Under the pieces are notes generated by a model that made no database searches, was not told the DNA's origin, and saw only the letters and a program-made list of their open reading frames with translations. This document shows, piece after piece, positions 54,778 to 63,220 of a DNA stretch of 64,000 nt; positions within the stretch are counted from its first letter, which is position 1, and each line of letters begins with the position of its first letter. The DNA is taken from assembly GCF_012933555.1 (NCBI RefSeq), contig NZ_JABBPK010000001.1:4194001-4258000 (forward strand), in the 5' to 3' direction. The stretch comes from Niallia alba. Its GTDB lineage: Bacteria > Bacillota > Bacilli > Bacillales > Cytobacillaceae. Position numbers and translations under genes: made by a program.

Positions 54778-55071
54778 TTGAAAAAACAAAAAGAATTTTA
54801 TCCAATAATTTTAACTTTAGTATTGTTCTTAGTTGCACTACTTGTTTTCTTTGTCTTTAATGGTCGGATATTCCCAAATATTAATCTATGGATTCCCATT
54901 TTCTTATATATTTTGATAGATGTAGGATTTATTGTGTCTTTAATATTGGGAATCAAGTCTAAAAATAAGACTGTAAAAGTATTCAGTATCCTTTCAAACA
55001 TTGCATTTATGATACCACTATCAATATGGTTATTTCTGTTACTATTGGCAAATGGAATTTCTGAACCATAG
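54778..55071 (+). CDS. Small membrane protein, IS1595 passenger gene
   Basis: A 97-residue protein with a TTG start seven bases after AAAGGAGGT. It starts LKKQKEFYPIILTLVLFLV and has three predicted membrane helices (about 8-28, 38-60, 70-92), separated by GRIFPNINLW and KSKNKTVK. No family recognised. It lies inside the inverted repeats, after the transposase remnant, with a terminator at 55077. IS1595 elements are known to carry unrelated passenger genes. The frame is open although the transposase has decayed. Confidence 0.7.
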   Translation: MKKQKEFYPIILTLVLFLVALLVFFVFNGRIFPNINLWIPIFLYILIDVGFIVSLILGIKSKNKTVKVFSILSNIAFMIPLSIWLFLLLLANGISEP

Positions 55072-55076
55072 AAAAT

Positions 55077-55117
55077 TAAAATTGAGGAAACCCGAACGAG
55101 TTTCCTCAATTTTTATT
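55077..55117 (+). terminator. Terminator of the passenger gene
   Basis: AAAATTGAGGAAAC pairs with GTTTCCTCAATTTTT around CCGAACGA. Confidence 0.88.
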
Positions 55118-55304
55118 GAATTATCAACATTAAAATTTAACAGAGCCTTTTTTAAAGAATACTCTGTCTTTCCATTAATGCACATAAAGTGAAACTTCCA
55201 TCAGTAGGGGTTTGCCTTCCTCCCCACTGATGGTTAGTTGAACCAATCGGACCTTTATCTCTCACTTATCTTCCTCGTATTCTCCTAAGCTTGAGGGGGG
55301 AGTC

Positions 55305-57557
55305 TTACTGTCCGTTAAGAGTGGGATAAAAATATCCTACAACACCAAGAATGACAACTACTATCAAAAGCACTCCGTATTTCCGAAAGAATTTCACTCC
55401 TGGATTTGCGGTTTGTTCGCGCACCTCTTTTAATAGTTTTTTCAAGGATTGTGAACGAATGCTTGCTAATTCTCTCTTCATTTCTTTTTTCTTCCAAATA
55501 GAATTTCGATCAGTGATTAAATAATTTTTTAAGGCATGACTGAATCTTGGACTTGTTCCAAATTTTTTCAGCGACCATTCAATATAATTAAGCATTTCAT
55601 CCTCAGAGCCGTATATAGCAATATAAGAAAATACTTGACGATGTTCGACACCTTCCATTCCGCCTGGGAATAGAAGCAGAAATCGTTCATATGGTTTAAA
55701 TAAACCATTTTCTTTTATAATATCCTGGGCTAATTCACATGCTTTCGCTGTAATTGGCGCACTTGCCATCCGAAAAACATATTGTGTTTGTTCAAACGCT
55801 AGATAAAAGTAGGTATACAGTAACTCTAGTACTTCAAACTTTTCTTTTTCCCAGCCCTTTATCTCAAAGCTACGTTCCTCTTTCTCGAGTAAAAATATCT
55901 CTCCAAAATGTTTAACATCTGCAAGATTTACTTTTTCTAACTGTAATTGCACTAAAAGCTGTCCCTTTACATCAGGCAGCACCATGCGTTTATACGATTC
56001 AAAAGGAAGGGATCTTTGAAAATAGGTAACTATTTCAAAAACAATAGAAATAGGATGGCTATTTTTTTTGACCTCATACACAAGTCTATTTTTCGTTGAT
56101 TTTAAGAAAGTGCCGTTGTGCTCAAAAGAAGAATTAATTTGCAATAAATTTTTTATATTAATCAATACTTTTGATAAGGAATGCTGAAAACTAAATTGAT
56201 GCTTTAAATAATCCTCAATGATCTCCGCATAAGAAAAAATATCGCTCATATAAGATAAAACTTGCTGATACGTATCTGGATACTTCTCCAGTATCTGCCA
56301 TAGTGATTGACAGACAGCTTCTCCTTCATAGTAGGCAATCGTTTTAACTATAAATTCAACAACATCGACATGTTCTACTACCTTTTGAATCTCCAAAACT
56401 AATTTCAGATAGTCCTGAACAATGGAAGCATCTTTCATCAGCTCTTCTCTATGCAGCACTTGTTTGAAAATATGTACGAGTTCAAGCTTTTCCCGATGTT
56501 TTTTTTGAAGAAAAACTAACAGCATTTCTAGGGTAGCAACTTTATCATTATCGTAAAAATAATAATCTAGCTTTTCCATATAAAATAAGAGAAATAAGCT
56601 ATTATACGTTTGAATCGTTAGTTTTGTCTGTTTATCCAAGCCTTTTAAGGCCCGTTCACAATAAATGAAAAATTCGTCAAGCTCTGTCGCTGTTACAAGG
56701 GCTTCATAGGCAAAATGAAGATAATCATGTTCTTCTTCCTTGAAATTCAAACCATTAATTTTATCCTGGCTTAAATCAAAAGTAAATTGATTTTCCACTG
56801 CTTTATTTCTGAGACGAATTGATCCTTGTTCTACAAACATCACATGAACATTCTCCATAATCTCTGGCTCATTATGAAAAGTGGTCGCACCAAACAACCT
56901 TCTTGTTTCATAGGGCATATAAAGAAATAGCAATTCCAATAGCCACATTGCATATTTATGTTGCATATCATGTGAAGCTTGAAACGATATATATACTCTT
57001 TTGTTTTCGGCAACAGCAGTAATACAAGCAAACAATAGTTCTTTGAATTTCTTTTCATCTAGTTGCAAAACATGAAACAGTTCTTGCTTTTTAGCAAATA
57101 TATTTTCCTTCGTATATGCGAGATGCTCTATTTCTTCTAGTTCTTCCTTTAAATGCTCTGTATCTTCCAAGCCGTAAAAATGTTCGATGTGAAAGATGTT
57201 GGATGAGTGATGGATCCATTCCTCTTTTCGAATAGCCGGAATAATATAATTATGTACAAAAAGACGGTTCTTTTGTTTCGCGCTTTCTGCAGGGGCAAAA
57301 TTTGCTTTTCCTAGCACTAATTCACCTGTTTCAGGCTGTATAAATGTAAATAGCGGCGGATAGGCAGCTATTTCTTTTTCGCCACTTTTCTTTAAGTCAC
57401 TTGGTATGTGATAAGTATTAATAGGATTTAAATATTTTTTTACGAACCTTTCATTAACATTCGGCGAGACGGCAATTGTATCAAACCCATCACCTGTAAG
57501 AAAAAGACCTTTACTATCCTTCGTTACTATTTGTTGTTGTATCAGGCTTTTTCCCAT
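55305..57557 (-). CDS. GAP1-like (GTPase-associated protein 1) membrane protein
   Basis: A 750-residue protein from the ATG at 57557, which has GGAGAG six bases upstream. The N-terminal region (about 1-130) reads MGKSLIQQQIVTKDSKGLF, then GDGFDTIAVSP, FVKKYLNPIN, and PPLFTFIQPETGELVLGKANFA, which I recognise as the GAP1-N2 domain. The middle (about 140-480) and the C-terminal all-helical part match the layout described for GAP1 proteins, and a single membrane helix (about 728-746, VLLIVVVILGVVGYFYP) ends it. GAP1 proteins occur in predicted GTPase-centred biological conflict systems. No GTPase partner is seen here. Two different IS elements flank the gene, one 50 bp before the start and one within its terminator. 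Function is inferred from family context only. Confidence 0.6.
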   Translation of the reverse strand: MGKSLIQQQIVTKDSKGLFLTGDGFDTIAVSPNVNERFVKKYLNPINTYHIPSDLKKSGEKEIAAYPPLFTFIQPETGELVLGKANFAPAESAKQKNRLFVHNYIIPAIRKEEWIHHSSNIFHIEHFYGLEDTEHLKEELEEIEHLAYTKENIFAKKQELFHVLQLDEKKFKELLFACITAVAENKRVYISFQASHDMQHKYAMWLLELLFLYMPYETRRLFGATTFHNEPEIMENVHVMFVEQGSIRLRNKAVENQFTFDLSQDKINGLNFKEEEHDYLHFAYEALVTATELDEFFIYCERALKGLDKQTKLTIQTYNSLFLLFYMEKLDYYFYDNDKVATLEMLLVFLQKKHREKLELVHIFKQVLHREELMKDASIVQDYLKLVLEIQKVVEHVDVVEFIVKTIAYYEGEAVCQSLWQILEKYPDTYQQVLSYMSDIFSYAEIIEDYLKHQFSFQHSLSKVLINIKNLLQINSSFEHNGTFLKSTKNRLVYEVKKNSHPISIVFEIVTYFQRSLPFESYKRMVLPDVKGQLLVQLQLEKVNLADVKHFGEIFLLEKEERSFEIKGWEKEKFEVLELLYTYFYLAFEQTQYVFRMASAPITAKACELAQDIIKENGLFKPYERFLLLFPGGMEGVEHRQVFSYIAIYGSEDEMLNYIEWSLKKFGTSPRFSHALKNYLITDRNSIWKKKEMKRELASIRSQSLKKLLKEVREQTANPGVKFFRKYGVLLIVVVILGVVGYFYPTLNGQ

Positions 57558-57615
57558 TAGCCTCTCTCCTTTCTTTCTCCCTTTAAGCAATTTTTTTAGT
57601 TTATATAGGGGAGGT

Positions 57616-59020
57616 CACTAGTGTTGCATAAATAGTGTCATAATTTTCAGTTTACTCACCTTCCCTGTTTAGAGGCAAAAAAGTAAATACCCAATCAAAG
57701 GTGGCCCCATCCATTTGGAAATTTATTTACAATTAGACTTTTGCAACGACGACAATTTGCATATTTAAGGGATGGCTTTTCCTTCAATCTTTCGAAGCCA
57801 AACATTCGCTGGTTTCCACAATGCAGCCCTTAGATAACGGCTAATCTGTAAGGTTTTTCGCTTGCTTCTGGTCTCGATTTGCACGAGAACATGTAGGCAA
57901 AAAACAATTAGTGCGATAAATACTTGATTTTGAATCGCCCATTCGCTTTGACCGTAGAACTTTTTGATGCTGAGATGTTGTTTGATCCATTTAAAAAACA
58001 GCTCAATTGCCCACCGTGATTTATACATTTCTGAAATTTCTTCGGCGCTTAAATCAAAACGATTTGTAATTAAATGAAGTTCATTTCCTTTTGAGTCCAT
58101 CACTTTTAGAAGCCGAAAGTAATTTTCAGCACGGTTTTGAGTCGTACCTATCAACACCATTTGGTCTGATAAAACAGCTGTATCCTTGGGTAGCTTAAAA
58201 TCGTAAACGTTCCGTATGACTGCATTTTTGCGTAGCCGTGAAAGAAAGAAGTAGCCATCATCAGTCATGCGATCAAAGCGCTCGTAGTCTAGATAACCAC
58301 GGTCAAACACATACATGCATTCCTTGTCATCCACCATGATTTCAAGCTGACCACGGTCATGTTCTTTTGCCGTTGTCATAACGGCCTTTTCAGGATAGGA
58401 TATACCCTTTTCCATAAACACAAGGCGCAAATGTAACTTTACACCTGCTTTTGTTTTGCGGAATTTAGCCCATTTATGATTGGTCAAATTAAGTGGCAAT
58501 GTGCTTGAATCAATGATTTTTAACGGCATCACGAGTTTCGTGTAATGCGTTTTGGCATGAATTTGTGACACTAAATCAAGGAAAAGCCTTTGAAATAGAT
58601 CAGGGTTTATGCCGTTTAACCGCCGTGACAACTGAGAAATACTAATAGAATCAAGGTCTATCCCTTTTTGAAGCTGGTCATCGAAAAGACAATCACCCAG
58701 CGCATGCAGACTTTCAATTTCTTGTAGCTGCGCAAAAAGTAGTAATTTTAGAAATGACTCTGTCGTTAATTTTTTCGTATAGTAATCTAATTTCATCGTT
58801 TTCACGTTTTCTTCAAATAATTGAAGATTTATAGGTGAAAACCATTGTCCAAATGAAGTTTTTCGTGTAATCTTGTCCATGTGATGGTCCTTTTTTAGTG
58901 GATTTGGACGGGTTACCACCTGACTAATCCATTATAAAGGACTTTTTCTTTGCGCAAAATAATAATATTGAACATTTTGAGTATTTTTAATAGTGAATTT
59001 AAATTAATGCAACACTAGTG
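57616..59020 (-). mobile_element. IS4-family insertion sequence, complete
   Basis: Inverted repeats CACTAGTGTTGCAT are at both ends. AGGGGAGGT is repeated exactly at 57607-57615 and 59021-59029, a 9-bp target duplication. Length 1405 bp with an intact transposase. The insertion lies about 50 bp upstream of the GAP1-like start codon. Confidence 0.9.
57765..58880 (-). CDS. IS4-family transposase
   Basis: A 371-residue DDE transposase from the ATG at 58880 (AAAAGGACC upstream); a longer frame to 58919 is less likely. First Asp in PLKIIDSSTLPL, second in YVFDRGYLDY, and the YREK signature in YKSRWAIELFFKWIKQHL (Y-x2-R-x3-E-x6-K), which is diagnostic for IS4 proteins. The frame is complete. Confidence 0.93.
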   Translation of the reverse strand: MDKITRKTSFGQWFSPINLQLFEENVKTMKLDYYTKKLTTESFLKLLLFAQLQEIESLHALGDCLFDDQLQKGIDLDSISISQLSRRLNGINPDLFQRLFLDLVSQIHAKTHYTKLVMPLKIIDSSTLPLNLTNHKWAKFRKTKAGVKLHLRLVFMEKGISYPEKAVMTTAKEHDRGQLEIMVDDKECMYVFDRGYLDYERFDRMTDDGYFFLSRLRKNAVIRNVYDFKLPKDTAVLSDQMVLIGTTQNRAENYFRLLKVMDSKGNELHLITNRFDLSAEEISEMYKSRWAIELFFKWIKQHLSIKKFYGQSEWAIQNQVFIALIVFCLHVLVQIETRSKRKTLQISRYLRAALWKPANVWLRKIEGKAIP

Positions 59021-59127
59021 AGGGGAGGTATTAAATAAAATGTTTATATTCATCACTATAATTACTATTTTCAATATAAAGAGAAACTTCCATTCCTCTC
59101 ATTCTTTAATTTAGGTTTTAGAAAAAT

Positions 59128-59173
59128 AAAAAAACAGCTAATACCTGTATTATACAGGCATGCTGTTTTTTTA
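59128..59173. terminator. Orphan bidirectional terminator
   Basis: AAAAAAACAGC with inner CCTGTATTATACAGG and GCTGTTTTTTT form a clear hairpin with T-runs on either side. Its gene is not visible; the IS4 insertion or loss of a neighbour may explain this. Confidence 0.8.
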
Positions 59174-59360
59174 AAAACCAACTTCGCTACACTTTTCAAA
59201 TAAATATAGAAATTCTTTTCTTAAATCCATAAATCATCGAAAAAATTCCACAACCTAAAAGTTTTAAATCAGATTAGCACTATCGCTCTATCTATTCTCC
59301 TCCATATGCTACTGAATATTCTTGATAGAACAAGAAAGACGTGCTGTCTATTACTTTTTT

Positions 59361-59460
59361 CTCTTCTATTTCTTGCTTATGGTAACAGACTCAGCTCCTC
59401 TGTTACCTTTCTCCCTTTCATTTCTTACTTAAGGGTACAGAGCATACTCTCTGTTACCTT
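59361..59460. repeat. Two tandem ~50-bp repeats with a GGTAACAGA hairpin each
   Basis: Copy one (59361-59410) holds GGTAACAGA...TCTGTTACC, copy two (59411-59460) GGGTACAGAG...CTCTGTTACC, and both have TTTCTT(G/A)CTTA before the stem. The compensating differences between copies keep the stems paired. Confidence 0.7.
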
Positions 59461-59652
59461 CTAATACAATTTCCAATAAAAAATGTGCTTACACTCTCTC
59501 CTTTCTTTCATTTTCCCACTGACAATTAATAAACTCTATTATTCTTCCAAGATTATTCAAAATAAGTCCAACGATTGAATCCGGTTAGCTTATAGTGCTT
59601 TTCTAATATTCTACGAATTCTTTTTTTGGAATGAATGATCCTACACCAATCA

Positions 59653-60460
59653 TTATAATAAGGGCGTTGTTATTTTCTCTTGAGGAAAAAGTAATTTAAG
59701 TTCATCTACATTGCGTAATACCACTGTTTCGACTGTTTCTTCATGGCCGCATTCTTCGCAAATCACATTCATTCCTGCTTCTGTTACTTCGAATGAATTA
59801 CATGTTTCACAGAATATTCCTTTCTGTAATTCTTTATAGTCATATGGTGGTAATTTTGAAAAGGGGAATTGTCAATATGCAATGATGTTAATTTTCCAGC
59901 CAGTTGCTTCTGAATCTTGTTTAGCTTTAAGGAATGATAATCCATTCTTTTTAAATATCGCTGAACTTGCGTTGGAAAAATAAATGGTAAAGATAAGGAG
60001 GCTTGGTAGAGGGTAAACTCGGGATTAATAAAAACAACAGAGGAAGTAATTGTTTTATTTCCCCAACCATTCTTTTGAAGTAACTGTTGAAATAGCGTTT
60101 CATTCCTCCTGATTTGATTAAGCGGATTACTGATTTCCTTATGATTCATCGTATACATTCGATCATTTTGATAGTAATAATCCCCTTCATAATTCTTTAT
60201 TTCAAAAAGGTGAATTCCTTCAGAGCTAATAATAGTGGCATCCATTTGAAAGGTAGTGTTATTTATTTGCAGTAGTAAATCATTGATTATATAACAGTCC
60301 TCTAAAAGATTTTCTGTGAAGTAATCAAACATTTTTCTCCTTCCCAGCCTTTTTGCAGATGAACTAAATACTGTTTTTCATTTAAATCTAGTTCATTTCG
60401 TAGATTCAAGGATTGTAAAACGAGGATTTCTGGAGATACGGCACGAGGTTTATAAAGCAT
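59653..60460 (-). pseudogene. NERD-domain protein with zinc ribbon, two frameshifts
   Basis: Three frames line up into one protein of about 268 residues. The first starts at the ATG 60460 (MLYKPRAVSPEILVLQSLN) and reaches WEGEK; the second begins FDYFTENLLEDCYIINDLLL and carries the NERD core (FQMDATIISSEGIHLFEIKNY, LNQIRRNETLF); the third is FSKLPPYDYKELQKGIFCETC, ending in a Cys4 zinc ribbon (CETC, CEEC). Both shifts fall in homopolymer runs (A near 60332, T near 59865), each as if one base were missing. NERD proteins are nuclease-related. Either a true pseudogene or two sequencing errors. Confidence 0.8.
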
Positions 60461-60524
60461 ACTAATTTATTTCATTCTTTCTATCTTTTCTTAGAGGCCA
60501 TTCCGTAAGAACAGCCTCTCTTTT

Positions 60525-61520
60525 TTATTCTACTGCAACAATAATTCTTCCTGTTATACCGCCTTCTAATATTTTTGGCAATTCTTCAGGTAATTGCTGT
60601 AAGGATACTTCCTTATAAATAAATGAAGATAGTTCCTCTGGTTTAAGGTCGGTTGCAATTCTTCCCCACAGTTTTTGTCTAATCTCCATTTGGCAATAAA
60701 CAGAGTCGATTCCAAGAAGGTTTACTCCTCGCAGAATAAATGGAAATACACTTGTTGGCACTGCTCCGCCACCTGTTAATCCACTTACTGCAACGGATCC
60801 ACCATATACTATTTTGCTAATAATGGCTGCCAAAGATTCACCACCGACAGGATCAACTGCACCAGCCCATACTTGCTTGTCCAACGCCTTTATTTTGCCG
60901 TTATATACTTCTTCTCTTCCGATAACATTTGATGCTCCAATACTTATTAAATAGTCTGCAGCTTCTTTTTTCCCAGAGCTTGCTACAACCTCAAAGCCTA
61001 ATTTGGAAAGCATCGCCACACCAAAGCTACCGACACCACCAGTAGCACCTGTAACCAATACAGGTCCATTCTCTGGCTTCAAGCCATTATCCTGCAATCG
61101 TTGCACAGAAAGAGCTGCGGTAAAGCCTGCTGTTCCAATGATCATTGCTTCTTTTAAGCTTAATCCCGCTGGTAGTGGAACAATCCAATCTGCAGGAATA
61201 CGAGCATATTCACTATATCCCCCAGAATGAGATACACCAATTTCATAGCTAGTAGCGATGACAGAGTCTCCTTCTTTAAAGCGACTATCTTCTGATGAAA
61301 CAACAATTCCTGCCAAATCGATTCCTGGAATATGTGGATATGAACGCACAATTTTGCCGTCAGGAGTGCTAGCAAGCCCATCTTTATAATTTACTCCAGA
61401 ATAATGAACTTTTATTACTACTTCACCAGCGGATAAATCTTCCAACCCCAACTGCTTTGTTTGTACTGAAAAATTACTATCTTTATTATCAACTACGACT
61501 GCTTGGAAATTATTTTTCAT
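60525..61520 (-). CDS. Quinone oxidoreductase, YhdH/YhfP family (acrylyl-CoA reductase-like)
   Basis: A 331-residue medium-chain reductase without zinc. VHYSGVNYKDGLASTPDGKIVRS and PHIPGIDLAGIVV are typical, ATSYEIGVSHSGGYSEYARIPADWIVPLP is the YhdH/AcuI stretch, and the cofactor loop is VTGATGGVGSFGVAML. The family reduces acryloyl-CoA or quinones with NADPH. No operon partner is visible; a regulator of the RpiR type lies upstream on the same strand. Confidence 0.92.
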   Translation of the reverse strand: MKNNFQAVVVDNKDSNFSVQTKQLGLEDLSAGEVVIKVHYSGVNYKDGLASTPDGKIVRSYPHIPGIDLAGIVVSSEDSRFKEGDSVIATSYEIGVSHSGGYSEYARIPADWIVPLPAGLSLKEAMIIGTAGFTAALSVQRLQDNGLKPENGPVLVTGATGGVGSFGVAMLSKLGFEVVASSGKKEAADYLISIGASNVIGREEVYNGKIKALDKQVWAGAVDPVGGESLAAIISKIVYGGSVAVSGLTGGGAVPTSVFPFILRGVNLLGIDSVYCQMEIRQKLWGRIATDLKPEELSSFIYKEVSLQQLPEELPKILEGGITGRIIVAVE

Positions 61521-61644
61521 TTTTAATTCACCTCGTACTCATAGTACCAATTTAAAAATAACAGGTCAAAGCAAAGGAATTACCCTATGATTATAGTAAA
61601 AATACAGATTTCCTCCTACATATGGCGATGACCATTTACGCCTT

Positions 61645-62454
61645 CTAACTTTTATCGCCTGGATATAACTTTTGATAGAAAGCAATCGCAAAATCATAAA
61701 AATACATGAGACCAAAACGCTCGGAAGAGAATCCTGTTCTATCATATGTTTTTCCATGCAGTCGATATACAATATCAGCTTTCTCTATAAAAGGAATCTC
61801 ATCATTATGGGTTATAATAATTATTTTTGCTTTACTCTTTTGAATAAGTCGCATCAATTCCACATTCCCTTCTATAAATCTTCCAGAGGGGCTTGTGATA
61901 ATAGCAACGGATTGGTCATCTAATTCTGCTATATTCTCCATTTGTTCTTGGATATCTGAAAAAGCATGAACGAATTTTCCATACTTCACTAAACGATACT
62001 GAAAATCTTGAGCCATTGCTTGAGATAGCTGCGTTCCAAAGAAAGAAACTTTCTCTGCGTCATGGATTACTTCTAAAATCTCTCTAACATCACTAACATT
62101 CATCCCTGTTTCCATTGTATGCAGCCACTCAACCATTTTCTGATAAAACTGTTTGTGAAGCACTTTTGCTACTTCATTCACTTGCAATCCTTGCTCAATA
62201 TATTCATCGATTGAATTTTCTATACTATCTTTTTTAGCAATATCTTTAAATTCTTGAAAGGAAGCATAGCCAATTTTTTTGCAGAACCTTGTAATTGCTG
62301 CTGGTGAGGTATAGCAGGATTCTGCTAAAACAGAAATATTCATATTAGCAATCTGTTGCACATCTTTTAATAAAGCCAGTGCAATGAAATAATTCGTATC
62401 TTTTGTTTTATGATTATTAATAAAATCTAATAGCCGAAAAATAATATCCTTCAA
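61645..62454 (-). CDS. RpiR/MurR-family transcriptional regulator
   Basis: A 269-residue regulator. The N-terminal HTH_6 domain (about 1-77) has MNISVLAESCYTSPAAITRFC followed by KKIGYASFQEFK, the RpiR recognition helix. The SIS domain (about 105-240) has VSFFGTQLSQAMAQDFQYRL and AIITSPSGRFIEGNVELM plus IIIITHN for binding a phosphosugar. RpiR proteins sense sugar phosphates. No sugar gene lies close to it; the partial dehydrogenase to the right is divergent. Confidence 0.9.
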   Translation of the reverse strand: MKDIIFRLLDFINNHKTKDTNYFIALALLKDVQQIANMNISVLAESCYTSPAAITRFCKKIGYASFQEFKDIAKKDSIENSIDEYIEQGLQVNEVAKVLHKQFYQKMVEWLHTMETGMNVSDVREILEVIHDAEKVSFFGTQLSQAMAQDFQYRLVKYGKFVHAFSDIQEQMENIAELDDQSVAIITSPSGRFIEGNVELMRLIQKSKAKIIIITHNDEIPFIEKADIVYRLHGKTYDRTGFSSERFGLMYFYDFAIAFYQKLYPGDKS

Positions 62455-62608
62455 ACGGTATCACCAAATTCTTTGTTTATTTTAACCAGTATTATCTATT
62501 CTGTTTCAATAAGCTTTCCTTAAATAAGTTAATCTGCTTTAGCCTATTATGCAATCAATCATCTTATACAAATAAGTGGACTAAAACAAAAAATTAATGG
62601 AGGTATAG

Positions 62609-62839
62609 GTTAAGCAACCAACAATAATTACTGGACTGAATGGACCAATATATCAAAATTTCGCTCTGCCCTACTATGGCGCATGGAATCAACAAATATT
62701 AGGAGATAGCCCCTATCATTATATGATTGGTGGTACTCACTGTTCTATTAGTCCTGCGCCATCTGGAACTGAAACTTTCCCTGCTCTATTTCCATATATA
62801 GGGCCACATGTTACTTTCGGTCTTAGAAGATGGGCTTAA
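62609..62839 (+). pseudogene. Possible small gene with lost start codon
   Basis: A 76-codon frame (from 62612: KQPTIITGLNGPIYQNFAL..., ending LFPYIGPHVTFGLRRWA) follows a TAG in the same frame. GGAGGT lies just ahead, but the codon at the right distance is GTT or AAG, not a start. The sequence is rich in Gly, Pro and aromatic residues and is unlike random translation. A terminator-like hairpin follows at 62851. Either a recent start-codon loss, a sequencing error or an unusual start. No family recognised. Confidence 0.4.
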
Positions 62840-62850
62840 TATTCTTGTAT

Positions 62851-62884
62851 CGCTCTCCCTCCCGCAGGAAGGAGAGTGCGTTAT
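62851..62884 (+). terminator. Hairpin after the small frame
   Basis: CGCTCTCC pairs with GGAGAGTGCG (one bulge); the following TTATTAATC is only weakly T-rich, so termination is likely but not certain. Confidence 0.5.
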
Positions 62885-63220
62885 TAATCAGTGATAAGAA
62901 ATTGGAAGGGATTCGGAAAATTCGTTATATATACATATCAAAATCCTGTAACAAATACTATTTCACTCTTTTCTCTAACTCATAGGCTGTTGTCATTATT
63001 ACTGAACGCAATGTACCATTAATTAAATAATTATCATTATCCCCCAAATAGATTATTCTTCTCTTAACTATAGCAAATTTATACTGCTGTTTATCTATTA
63101 CTTCATCTAGTTAATTAGATTATTTGCAAAGAATACCTACATTTCGTTTACTGAAAGTTGTATAATTTTTAGAATAATAGAATTTATTCATAGAGACTAT
63201 CTGTAAGGAGGAAAAAATCA

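Larger units (their letters stand above)
53606..55147 (+). mobile_element. IS1595-family element with passenger gene
   Basis: The ends are inverted repeats beginning GGCTCTGTT with a shared TAAATGTTGATA/TTAATGTTGATA block. The 8-bp TTTTTTAA is present at 53598-53605 and 55148-55155, an exact target duplication of the size made by IS1595 elements. The element holds a frameshifted transposase and a small membrane protein gene with its own terminator. Length 1542 bp. Confidence 0.87.
59030..59652. other. Gene-free stretch with orphan terminator and a hairpin repeat
   Basis: About 620 bases hold no credible gene. A strong terminator (59128-59172) has no gene before it. A direct repeat of about 50 bp with a hairpin in each copy is at 59361-59460. 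A short open segment around 59190-59260 shows no ribosome binding site. Confidence 0.6.

Noticed and set aside
53606-59020. Composite transposon formed by the two IS elements around the GAP1-like gene
   Set aside because: The elements belong to different families with different ends and have separate target duplications, so they inserted independently.
60490-60522. AGAGGC/GCCTCT hairpin as terminator of the YhdH-type gene
   Set aside because: The T-run is on the plus strand, whereas the gene that ends here is on the minus strand, so it does not serve as its terminator in the usual orientation.
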